From Rhodanobacter sp. FW104-R8 (GTDB lineage Bacteria > Pseudomonadota > Gammaproteobacteria > Xanthomonadales > Rhodanobacteraceae), in assembly GCF_001617365.1 (NCBI RefSeq), contig NZ_LVJR01000028.1:62001-126000 (forward strand): a DNA stretch of 64,000 nucleotides, in the 5' to 3' direction. Of the stretch, positions 8,691-16,731 are shown in pieces. How positions within the stretch are numbered: the first letter of the stretch is position 1; each line of letters begins with the position of its first letter. Position numbers and translations under genes: made by a program. The notes beneath the pieces are model-generated. The model was given only the letters and a program-made list of their open reading frames with translations. It had not been told where the DNA came from and made no database searches.

Positions 8691-8967
8691 CCGCTATTTC
8701 CTGCGGCAAGGCACCCCGTCCGCGCCTTGCCCCTGGCCGCTCCGGACCATCACCTTTCTTGTACCGCCGGTGGCATGGTTTTTCCGAACCGGCAGCCCGC
8801 CCGGTCGCCGGCCGCACGCCCATCCACGGGGAAACCCACGGCACCGGAGGACCTCGACAGCGTTGCCGCGCGCCGCGAGAGCCCGGCCGACCCCTCGCGT
8901 GGCCGACGTGCTGAAGCCGCCCACCTTCGCCTGCGGCGCGTACGGCAGTTGGACCAGCAAGCCCCCT
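8691..8967 (+). pseudogene. Deleted copy of the sugar dehydrogenase small-subunit gene
   Basis: This matches the intact small-subunit gene at 16188-16715 and about 150 bases upstream of it. The upstream block (CCGCTATTTCCTGCGGCAA versus CCGTTATTTCTTGCGGCAA) aligns. The start codon is ACG (8838) instead of ATG. The first about 21 codons match (DSVAARR...DPSR), then the sequence jumps to the last about 25 codons (VADVLKPPT...YGSW). Relative to the intact gene 395 bases are missing, with CGT shared at both deletion ends, and the deletion shifts the frame. The stop is also lost. A dead remnant of a duplicated gene. Confidence 0.85.
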
Positions 8968-8973
8968 GGCGGG

Positions 8974-9336
8974 GTGTCTCAAAAACAGGTGGCACCAGAT
9001 TGGGGAATGAACGGAACTGGTGGTGACCGACGCGGGGCGCGCGGAGCTGATGGCACGGCTGGCGATCCGCAAGGCGCCTGCGTTTCCATGCGAACTTCAT
9101 CTCCGCCTGTGCCCCTTGGCTCACTCGGGTCGAACGTTCTCCCGGCAAGATCAGCGAGCAAAGGATCAGGCGCAGCACACGCACCCGCGGGCAGATCTGG
9201 AGCAATACATTCGCGAGTACGTCGACCGGCGCAACGCCGATCCCAGGCCTTTCGTCCGGCACAAGAGCGCCGGCACGATTCTCGCCAAGCTTGCGCGGGC
9301 AACGGCCAACCTTGTTCAAACTTGTTTTTGGGACGC
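8974..9336 (+). mobile_element. Internally deleted IS630-like element
   Basis: Imperfect 16-bp inverted ends (13 of 16 matching): GTGTCTCAAAAACAGG at 8974-8989 and, on the other strand, GCGTCCCAAAAACAAG at 9336-9321. Between them an open frame from 9020 gives a transposase-like N-terminus (TDAGRAELMARLAIRKA) and then, after missing the DDE core, the typical IS630 C-terminus (DLEQYIREYVDRRNADPRPF...ILAKLARA). Only about 100 codons remain of the usual about 340. Non-autonomous remnant. No TA target duplication is evident. Confidence 0.7.
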
Positions 9337-9476
9337 GAGCCAGGGATGCCCTGGTTCGCGCGCCAGGTCACCCGGCATGCCTTGCCCGGACCCGCACCGG
9401 ACGCCAGCCCCCATCCGTGAAGCGACCGTGTGATGGCCGGCAGGTGGGCAGAACGGTCATGCGGCAAACTTGTCGA
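9337..9476. other. Non-coding stretch between IS remnant and yncE-like gene
   Basis: No gene is supported. A perfect 6-bp palindrome CCAGGGATGCCCTGG occupies 9340-9354 next to the IS end. Nothing else recognised. Confidence 0.35.
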
Positions 9477-10475
9477 TCAATGCGGTTCCACAACGAGCAT
9501 CGTGAATCCGCTTACCGGCTTGCCCTTTACCGCACTCTTCGCGCCCACCAGGAAAATCTCGTGCGCTGCGGGGTCAAGTGCCAAGGTACGCGCGCTTTTC
9601 AGCGTCGGGACGGCCTTTGCGGAGGAGTAGTGGTCTTTGTCCACCTGGTGGATCACGTCCAGCACGCCTTCCCGGCTCGAACTGAAAACAGTGTGGGTCC
9701 GAGCATCGTAGGCGACCGCATCGGGGGCCTTGCCGATCGGCAGCCTGGCGACCTGATGGCCGGAGCCGGCATCCGTGACGATCAGCCATCCGTTCGCGCA
9801 CACGGAAAACAGCCGCTGGTTCACCGTGTCCAGTGCGAGACCGGTCGGGCCTTCGCATGGCGACAGGGACCAGGTCTGCTTTACGGCATTGGCCCTTGTA
9901 TCGATATGCGCCAGCTCGCCCTTGTCCTCGAGATTGACGTACACGTTTCCATGCCCATCGCTTGTGGCGAATTCGGGGTTGCCCGCAAGGGCGATGGTCT
10001 GCAGCTCTTTGCCGAGCCTGGGATCGATCACGCTTATGCTGTTGCTGTCCCCGTTCATCGTCAGGACGTGCGACGTCGCGCTGTCGTAAATGATGGCGTC
10101 GGGATCTTTTCCGCCAACGGGAATGCTGCCTGCCACGGCGAGTGTCTTGAGATCCACGACGCTGACATCGTTCGCGTCCCCGTTGGTGACGTAGGCACGC
10201 TGCAGATCCGGCACCAGCGCAACGCCATGTGCGTGTTTCATCCCCGGGATCTCCTTGACCACCTTGCCGCTTTTCGTGTCGACAACCATGACCCGATTGT
10301 CGCGAGCGACGAAGAGATGATTGGTGGAAGGGTCGAGCGTCAAATAGTCCCAGCCACCCGATCCTCCCAGCGCGTACTGATGCGTAACCCGGTAGTTGCC
10401 CGACGGTGGTGCGGCAGCCCATGACGGAGCCACGACCATGCACGCGAGGGCCAGAACCCATGCCATTGTCTTCAA
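9477..10475 (-). CDS. YncE-like periplasmic beta-propeller protein
   Basis: 332 residues. An N-terminal Sec signal peptide ends at about residue 21 (VAPSWAAA). The rest is built of repeats of about 40 residues with YVTN-type strands (HLFVARDNRVMVVDTKSGKV, AYVTNGDANDVSVVDLKTL, SVIDPRLGKELQTI), as in a seven-bladed propeller. E. coli YncE is a periplasmic propeller encoded next to the TonB receptor YncD. Here the gene is likewise divergent from a TonB-dependent receptor. The start is TTG 10475, since GAGGA lies 7 bases upstream; ATG 10466 is the alternative. Confidence 0.82.
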   Translation of the reverse strand: MKTMAWVLALACMVVAPSWAAAPPSGNYRVTHQYALGGSGGWDYLTLDPSTNHLFVARDNRVMVVDTKSGKVVKEIPGMKHAHGVALVPDLQRAYVTNGDANDVSVVDLKTLAVAGSIPVGGKDPDAIIYDSATSHVLTMNGDSNSISVIDPRLGKELQTIALAGNPEFATSDGHGNVYVNLEDKGELAHIDTRANAVKQTWSLSPCEGPTGLALDTVNQRLFSVCANGWLIVTDAGSGHQVARLPIGKAPDAVAYDARTHTVFSSSREGVLDVIHQVDKDHYSSAKAVPTLKSARTLALDPAAHEIFLVGAKSAVKGKPVSGFTMLVVEPH

Positions 10476-10549
10476 TTGATCATCCTCAGCTACGCAAGTT
10501 GACTGACACGCCGGTGGCGAGTCTAGCCAGAAGGACCACGCATCGGCAG

Positions 10550-10565
10550 CTTACGGATCGGTAAG
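10550..10565. promoter_or_regulatory. Palindrome in the yncE-like / TonB receptor divergent region
   Basis: CTTACGGATCGGTAAG is a near-perfect palindrome (5-bp perfect outer arms) about midway between the two divergent genes. It could be an operator for both promoters. No binding protein is assigned; the nearby OmpR-type regulator family usually prefers direct repeats. Confidence 0.3.
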
Positions 10566-10682
10566 TGCGCAGCAACTTGTCTGTCACAGCCCCCACCTAG
10601 CTTCGAGGGACTTCCCACTCCCCAGCCCCACCACGCTCCGCGCGGTGGAACGGATGGTTTTTCCCCGATTGAGGCCAGCTCG

Positions 10683-13355
10683 ATGCACCGTTCAAAATTA
10701 CGCGTTGCCCTGCTTAGTTGCACCATCCTCTCGTGTCTCGGGGCACTGAGCGCGCCGACGGATGTGCTTGCTTTTGCGACTACGGCGTCGGATACGCCGG
10801 CCCCGGCGCATGACGGCTCGATAGCGGGCGACACTGCCAACGCAAGTGGCGCCGATCGCCAGCGCAGGCAGAAGTCCAAGCAGGAAGTAAAAGACCTGCA
10901 GGGAGTCAGTGTTGTAGCCCCACGCACGTCCGATGACATTGCCCGCAAGACGCAGGAAAACGCGCCCAACCTGATCAATATCCGTACCGAGGAACAAATC
11001 CGGGCGCTGCCCGACGTGAGTGCCGCCGAAGCCGTTCGCCGCATTCCCGGCATCTCGCTGGAAACCGACGAGGGCGAAGGTCGTTACGTCAATATCCGCG
11101 GATTCGACGCCGATCTGAACAGCACCACCTACGCTGGTGTCCGGCTTCTTCCCACCAACAATGCCTCGCCGTTCGGCGGTTATCGCGGCGTGGCCCTGGA
11201 TTCCATCCCGGTGGGCTTCATCGGCGCCGTCAAGGTGACGAAGTCGAACCTGCCGAGCCAGGATGCGGAGGCCCTCGGCGGCACGATCGAAGTGCTGCCG
11301 AAACGGGCCCCCGATGAGCAGGGCGCGTTTTTCGAGGGCAGCGCGGGCGGTGGTTACGAGCCGCTGCGCGGCACGCCGATCAGCGAATTCTCGCTGGTGG
11401 GGGGTGGCCGATTCGGTCCCTTCTCGATCGTCCTGACGGCATCGGGCCACAACGATTCACGCGGCATCGATGACGTCGAGCCCGCCTATTTCAACGATTC
11501 GGCGCATCCGTACCAGGCGGTGAACGATATCGAGCAGCGCGATTACGAGCTGCATCGCCGGCGCCACGGCTACGCGATGGATATCGACTATCAGCCCGAT
11601 GACAACAACGACTGGTATTTCCGTGCCTTCGATGCGGGCTACACGGAAAGATACAAGCGCCAGTTCATGGACATCCTGCCTGACGGCAACACCACGGTGC
11701 TGTCGAACGGAACGCTGCAGGACACCCTCTCTTTCCCTGGCGCGATCACCAAATCGCTGCGCGACGAGCAGGAAACGTCCACCGAGCGACTCTACATGCT
11801 GGGCGGCAAGAACATCCTGGGCGACACGACCGTGGACTATCACGTCGCCTACGTCGAGGGCACGTACAAGAAGCCCTTCGACTACAGCTCCACGTTCACG
11901 TACAACTCCCCCTCCACGCCAGCGGGGCAAATCACGTACAGCCCGACGGGTCCCGGCCACGTTCCGGTCTACACGCTCTCGAACGCGCCGGGCTACCTCG
12001 ATCCGGCCAACTACGCACTGACCAGCCTCAGCAACAGCAAGGCGTACAACTTCGACCGTGAAATGTCGTACGCCATCAATTCCGATACGCCGGTGAATTG
12101 GGGGAGCCTGACGGATCAAAACCTGCGGTTCGGCCTGAGCGTGCGCCAGCGGCATAAACGGACGACGGCACAACCGTACACGCTCAATCCCACTGCCCTG
12201 CCTTTGACCGCCGTCTCAAGCGGCTCCAACGAAACCTACTACGACGGGCTCTACCAGAACGGCGTGGATATCGCCCCCGGCGCCTTGCGGGGCATCTTTG
12301 GCCAAGGCACGATCGAGGCCGGCGATGTATTGAGCGCCCAGCAGCAGTACCTCGACGCGCATGAGGACATTTCCGCGGCCTACGGCGAATACACGGGCAG
12401 CTACGGCAACCTCGGCATACTCGCCGGCGTTCGTTTCGAACAGACGCATGATCGAAGCGGCGCATTCTCCGCCGGCATGGACGCCGCCGGCAATCCATTC
12501 GCGTATCCGATCAACATCAAGCACAACTACGACAATTTCTTCCCAAGCCTCCAGTTTCGCTATGAACTGGCGCCCGACACGATCCTGCGCGCGGCTTATT
12601 CGTCGACCATTGGCCGTCCGGGCTTCAACCAGGCCAATCCGGCGCTGGCGATCGACGTTGGCTCGGGCATCGTCACCACCGGCAACCCGTCGCTGAAACC
12701 AGCGACGGCCAACAGCTTCGATTTCAGCGTCGAGCACTACCTGGACGGTGGCGGCATCATGTCCGCCGGGGTGTTCGACAAGGAAATCTCCAACTACATC
12801 ATCCCAATCGAGACGACCCAGACACTGCCGAACGACAACCTGTACCCGGGCAGCCCGCAGCCGTTCCATATCTTCACGTTCGAAAACATCGACTCCGCAT
12901 ACGCACGCGGCCTGGAGCTGAACTGGGTTCAACAGTTCCGCAACCTGCCGGGATGGCTCGATGGCCTGGGTGCCAGCGCCAACTACACTTGGGTCAATTC
13001 GCGCATCCAGATCCGTCCCGGCGAGTATTCGCTGCTCCCGTCGACATCGAAGAACACCTGGAACGCCTCGATCTTCTACAAGCGCGCTGGTCTCTCGCTG
13101 AACCTGGCGGCCTATTCGGTATCGTCCGACCTGTTCGGTATCGGCACCGATCGCACCAGCGACATCTACAACGCACGCCGCACATCGATGGACTTCAGCG
13201 CCAGCTACGAGTTTCCGGCAGACTGGTCGATCTATTTCTACGCCAAGAACCTGCTCGATACGCCCCATGCATTCTATCAGGGCACTCCGGACCGTCCGAT
13301 CCAGCGCGAGTTCTATGGGATAACCTACATGGCAGGTGTGCGCTTCGAGTTCTGA
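10683..13355 (+). CDS. TonB-dependent outer-membrane receptor
   Basis: 890 residues. Signal peptide (residues 1 to about 30), a TonB-box-like stretch LQGVSVVA at about 72-79, a plug domain with the hallmarks of the TIGR01782 group (LPDVSAAEAVRRIPGIS, YVNIRGFDADLN, IGAVKVTKSN, ALGGTIEV) and a long beta-barrel ending in Phe (GVRFEF). This group takes up large or complex substrates such as oligosaccharides. No ligand can be named. Divergent from the YncE-like propeller and 194 bases upstream of a two-component system, which may control it. GC content in the barrel looks slightly lower than in neighbours, in line with possible transfer. Confidence 0.88.
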   Translation: MHRSKLRVALLSCTILSCLGALSAPTDVLAFATTASDTPAPAHDGSIAGDTANASGADRQRRQKSKQEVKDLQGVSVVAPRTSDDIARKTQENAPNLINIRTEEQIRALPDVSAAEAVRRIPGISLETDEGEGRYVNIRGFDADLNSTTYAGVRLLPTNNASPFGGYRGVALDSIPVGFIGAVKVTKSNLPSQDAEALGGTIEVLPKRAPDEQGAFFEGSAGGGYEPLRGTPISEFSLVGGGRFGPFSIVLTASGHNDSRGIDDVEPAYFNDSAHPYQAVNDIEQRDYELHRRRHGYAMDIDYQPDDNNDWYFRAFDAGYTERYKRQFMDILPDGNTTVLSNGTLQDTLSFPGAITKSLRDEQETSTERLYMLGGKNILGDTTVDYHVAYVEGTYKKPFDYSSTFTYNSPSTPAGQITYSPTGPGHVPVYTLSNAPGYLDPANYALTSLSNSKAYNFDREMSYAINSDTPVNWGSLTDQNLRFGLSVRQRHKRTTAQPYTLNPTALPLTAVSSGSNETYYDGLYQNGVDIAPGALRGIFGQGTIEAGDVLSAQQQYLDAHEDISAAYGEYTGSYGNLGILAGVRFEQTHDRSGAFSAGMDAAGNPFAYPINIKHNYDNFFPSLQFRYELAPDTILRAAYSSTIGRPGFNQANPALAIDVGSGIVTTGNPSLKPATANSFDFSVEHYLDGGGIMSAGVFDKEISNYIIPIETTQTLPNDNLYPGSPQPFHIFTFENIDSAYARGLELNWVQQFRNLPGWLDGLGASANYTWVNSRIQIRPGEYSLLPSTSKNTWNASIFYKRAGLSLNLAAYSVSSDLFGIGTDRTSDIYNARRTSMDFSASYEFPADWSIYFYAKNLLDTPHAFYQGTPDRPIQREFYGITYMAGVRFEF

Positions 13356-13549
13356 TCGGATTCGGGACGACATGCCGGTATCCGGCCGCGCCAGCCATCG
13401 TGGACCGCGCCAACTTCAACGGGCCGGTCCACGGGCGTGTGGCGATCCTTCCACATGCCGTGCCGGTCTGATTGGAGTCGGCTTCCACGCCGGCTGGCCC
13501 TTGAGCGCACTTTGGATAGCCGTGCCCGACGCAGCGAAGCAATCGCCTC

Positions 13550-14239
13550 ATGAACATCCTGCTGATCGAAGACGACGCCGAGACCCAGGCCTATATCACC
13601 AGGGAGCTGACGAAACTTGGCCATGTGGTCGAACAGACGATGGACGGCCGGGAAGGGTTGCAACGCGCCTCATCGCAGGAACACGACGTACTCGTCATCG
13701 ATCGCATGTTGCCGGGACTTGACGGCATGAGCCTGGTGAGAGCGTTGCGGTCGGCGCGCGTGGTTACGCCGGTCTTGATGCTGACGGCGTTGGGCGACGT
13801 GGATCAGCGCGTCGAAGGCATCGACGCCGGCGCCGACGACTATCTTTCGAAACCCTTCGCATTCAGCGAACTGGCGGCTCGCGTCAGTTCACTGGCAAGG
13901 CGGATGCAAATGGTGGCGCCTTCGGAGACGTTGCTGCGCGTGGCCGATCTCGAACTGGACCTGCTCAAGCGCGAGGCCTGCCGGGGCGGTCACGTCATCG
14001 ACCTGCAGGCGCGTGAAATCCGCCTGCTCGAATACCTCATGCGTCATGCCGGCCACATCGTCACCCGCGCAATGCTGCTCGAAAACGTGTGGGAATATCA
14101 ATTCGATCCACGGACCAGCGTCGTGGAGACGCACATGAGCCGGCTTCGCGCCAAGATCGACCGCGGCTTCCCCGGCGGCGAACTCATTGATACGGTGCGG
14201 GGCGCAGGTTACATACTGCGCTTGCCGGACAGACACTGA
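13550..14239 (+). CDS. OmpR/PhoB-type response regulator
   Basis: 229 residues. Receiver domain with acidic pocket Glu7-Asp8-Asp9, phospho-acceptor Asp51 (VIDRMLPG), a conserved Thr in MLTALG and Lys in LSKPF. The C-terminal winged helix carries LLEYLMRHAGHIVTRAMLL and RLRAKID...TVRGAGYIL. It is followed after 3 bases by the sensor kinase, so the two form a pair. The receptor gene directly upstream is a plausible target. Confidence 0.9.
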   Translation: MNILLIEDDAETQAYITRELTKLGHVVEQTMDGREGLQRASSQEHDVLVIDRMLPGLDGMSLVRALRSARVVTPVLMLTALGDVDQRVEGIDAGADDYLSKPFAFSELAARVSSLARRMQMVAPSETLLRVADLELDLLKREACRGGHVIDLQAREIRLLEYLMRHAGHIVTRAMLLENVWEYQFDPRTSVVETHMSRLRAKIDRGFPGGELIDTVRGAGYILRLPDRH

Positions 14240-14242
14240 ATC

Positions 14243-15616
14243 GTGAACATCCGCACCAAGGAGCAGATCTCCCGGCTGTTGCACAGCGCCGCATTTCGAC
14301 TCGGCGTTCTGCAAGCCGCATCGTTCGCCTTCGCGGCACTCGTGCTGTTTGCGATTACCTGGGTTTCCGTAAGCGGCTATGTCACCGCACAACTCCGTCA
14401 GGAAATCAGCGACGAATCGAGCGAAATGGCCGCCGTGCCCGGCAGCATTCGCGTGGCCTCGATCAACAAAGCCGTTGCTCATGCGCAAAAGGGAACGTTC
14501 TTCTACGGACTGTTTTCCCCCCGTGGCGATCGCATCGCGGGCAGTCTGACAAAGATGCCGCCGTCACTCGGTTGGACCAGGTTGCACGAACTTCGCCACA
14601 TCGATAGCAAGCACTCCGTGCCCGGCCACCTTCTGATCAATTCGTCCCGTCTCGAGGACGGCAACATCCTGGCGGTGGCCCACGGGACGTTGCAGGCGGA
14701 CCAACTGAATGAACTCCTGTTGCAGTCCTTCATCTGGGCCGGGCTCGCGGCCGTGGTGCTGGCACTGGCCGGTGGCGTGCTTACGGCCAGAAGTTACCTG
14801 AGCAAGGTCGAGACGATCACTCAGGCCGCCTCGAACATCGTCAAGGGCGATCTGGGCACGCGAATCGTGATAACGGATCGCGACGACGAATTCGACCGCC
14901 TCGCCCGCTCGCTGAACCGAATGCTGGCCCGACTTCAGTCACTGATGGAGGGCATGCGCCAGGTCTCCAACGACATCGCCCACGATCTGCGTACACCTTT
15001 GACGCACTTGCGCCACAAGCTTGAAGCCACGACGCTTCAGGTCACCAGCGTCGAAGGCTACCGGGAATCCTGCACGACGGCTTTGGCCGATGTCGACCAT
15101 GTGCTGGCTACCTTTGCGGCTTTGCTCAGGATCGCGCAAATCGAGAACCAGAAGCAGCAGGAAAACTTCACTGATGTTGATCTCTCGGGCTTGCTTGGCG
15201 TGCTGGTCGGCGATTTCGCACCCGTATTCGAGGATCAGGGCCGCAGTCTTCATGCCCGAGTCCATCCGGGCGCGATTGTGCGCGGCGATGCGATGCTGTT
15301 GACGCAGATGTTCGCCAACCTGGTCGAAAACGCGCTGCATCACACCCCGCCCCACACGCCCGTATTTCTGTCGTTGCTGCCGATGCCCGGATGTGTCCGG
15401 GCGATTGTTCGCGACACGGGACCAGGCATCCCGAAGCACGAGCGCGAACGCGTACTGCAACGCTTCGTCCGCCTGGATTCCTCTCGAAGCACGCCCGGGA
15501 GCGGCCTCGGACTCGCGCTCGTGACCGCAGTCGCCCAGCTGCACGAGATCACGGTAAGCCTGGGCGATGGCGAACCCGGCCTCGCCGTGCAAATCGACTT
15601 TCAACGGCCCGCCTAG
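14243..15616 (+). CDS. Sensor histidine kinase
   Basis: 457 residues, GTG start 3 bases after the regulator stop. Two membrane segments (about 25-47 and about 160-182) enclose a periplasmic sensor region of about 110 residues without a recognised domain. Then come HAMP, HisKA with the H-box NDIAHDLRTPLTHL, and HATPase with N-box NLVENALHHTP, G1 DTGPGIP and G2 GSGLGLALV. A complete kinase. The signal is unknown. Confidence 0.9.
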   Translation: MNIRTKEQISRLLHSAAFRLGVLQAASFAFAALVLFAITWVSVSGYVTAQLRQEISDESSEMAAVPGSIRVASINKAVAHAQKGTFFYGLFSPRGDRIAGSLTKMPPSLGWTRLHELRHIDSKHSVPGHLLINSSRLEDGNILAVAHGTLQADQLNELLLQSFIWAGLAAVVLALAGGVLTARSYLSKVETITQAASNIVKGDLGTRIVITDRDDEFDRLARSLNRMLARLQSLMEGMRQVSNDIAHDLRTPLTHLRHKLEATTLQVTSVEGYRESCTTALADVDHVLATFAALLRIAQIENQKQQENFTDVDLSGLLGVLVGDFAPVFEDQGRSLHARVHPGAIVRGDAMLLTQMFANLVENALHHTPPHTPVFLSLLPMPGCVRAIVRDTGPGIPKHERERVLQRFVRLDSSRSTPGSGLGLALVTAVAQLHEITVSLGDGEPGLAVQIDFQRPA

Positions 15617-15708
15617 GTGCCGCGCAAGGCCTCGCGCCGATTCAGCATGCAGACACGCGACCGGCCGCCGCCCCGGTCCACGGGGCGCCTATCGCGCGAC
15701 CGCCAATG

Positions 15709-15734
15709 ACGACGGGTGCCGCAGCGCCCGTCGT
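15709..15734. terminator. Terminator hairpin, apparent duplicate of the oprB/glnA terminator
   Basis: ACGACGGGTGC and GCGCCCGTCGT pair (10 of 11, plus one G-T wobble) around CGCA, followed by TTTTC. It lies at the same place relative to the glnA fragment as the hairpin at 21106-21129 does to intact glnA, with related sequence. It may now terminate the kinase operon. Confidence 0.65.
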
Positions 15735-15766
15735 TTTCAATCCCCCGATGTCTCCGCGATCGGGGC

Positions 15767-15954
15767 GGGCAATACATCTGGAACTCCGGCAGATGCGTAC
15801 TGGCGCGGCGCGTGGTGGCCGCCTTCATCTTCACCTCGATGCAGGCGTCCGTGAACGCGCCGCCGGTCTTGAGGAAATCACGATCCTTGTCCGGCGCTTC
15901 CAGCTCGGCGTCGAGGCTGGAGCACACCTGCGGGATGGTCTTTTCTTCATTCAT
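15767..15954 (-). pseudogene. Fragment of the 3' end of glnA
   Basis: On the minus strand the sequence reads [20 protein letters not shown], then KDRDFLKTGGAFTD, IEVKMK, RASTH and EFQMY. This is the last about 62 codons of glutamine synthetase as found intact at 21169. Four codons (DFID region) are missing, Pro/Leu order is changed and the stop is replaced by a run-on. No promoter or upstream catalytic part is present. A dead duplicate. Confidence 0.88.
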
Positions 15955-16187
15955 CGGCCGGTGCGCCCACTGAATAGCCATCGAATGCGGTCGACACCCG
16001 CCGAGGGTTCGGCACTCTCCACGCCTGTCGACAGCATCCCGTTATTTCTTGCGGCAATGCGTTCCGCCACGTTCCCCCAACCATCTCGAATCTTCACGTC
16101 GCCTTGCACCGTAACCAGAGTAAGGTCGGCCCGCCTTGGCGACTGTCCCAGTCGCCAGCTGCACGGCAATCCGCAAGGGGGAGGGTC

Positions 16188-16715
16188 ATGGCACCGGAAG
16201 AACCCGACAGCGTCGCCGCGCGCCGCAACGGCCCCGTCGACCCCTCGCGTCGCCGCCTGCTGGCGGGCCTGCTCACCGCGTACACCGCCTCGCTGATTCC
16301 CTGGGCGCTGGCGCAACCCGCACCGCATGCCGACCGCGGCGCGTTCACCGCGCTCTCCGCGATCCTGGTCGGCCGGCAGGCGCTGGATGCCGCACAGGCA
16401 ACCCGCCTCTACGACGCCCTCGCTGCCGCGCACCCGAACTTTCCGGCCGACGTGCAGGCGCTGCTGACCCTGCTCAACGAACGCCACATCGATCCGCAAC
16501 AGCTGCAAGGCGTGCTGGACGGCGAGCATTCGCCGCTGGCGCCGTTGCCGCGGCAGATCCTCGGCGCCTGGACCCTCGGCGTGGTCGGCAGCGGCGAAGG
16601 CGCGCGCTGCGTCGCCTACGAGACCGCGCTCAACGCGGTGATCGTGGCCGACGTGCTGAAGCCGCCGACCTACGCCTACGGCGCGTACGGCAGCTGGGCC
16701 AGCAAACCTCTTTAG
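16188..16715 (+). CDS. Sugar/polyol dehydrogenase complex small (gamma) subunit, Tat-exported
   Basis: 175 residues. I chose ATG 16188 because GGGGGAGGG lies just upstream. A twin-arginine signal (RRRLLAGLL at 21-29, then hydrophobic, ending ALAQPA) marks Tat export. The mature part matches the small subunit (PF12318 type) of FAD-dependent sorbitol, gluconate or glucose dehydrogenases, with the C-terminal signature ADVLKPPTYAYGAYGSWASKPL-like end. Tat export probably carries the signal-less flavoprotein subunit across as a passenger. First gene of the four-gene operon. A deleted relative lies at 8691-8967. Confidence 0.88.
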   Translation: MAPEEPDSVAARRNGPVDPSRRRLLAGLLTAYTASLIPWALAQPAPHADRGAFTALSAILVGRQALDAAQATRLYDALAAAHPNFPADVQALLTLLNERHIDPQQLQGVLDGEHSPLAPLPRQILGAWTLGVVGSGEGARCVAYETALNAVIVADVLKPPTYAYGAYGSWASKPL

Positions 16716-16731
16716 TCAGGAGTGCAATCCG

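Noticed and set aside
15391-16296. 301-codon plus-strand frame over the scar region
   Set aside because: It crosses the end of the kinase gene, a terminator and the antisense glnA fragment, and has no recognisable domain.
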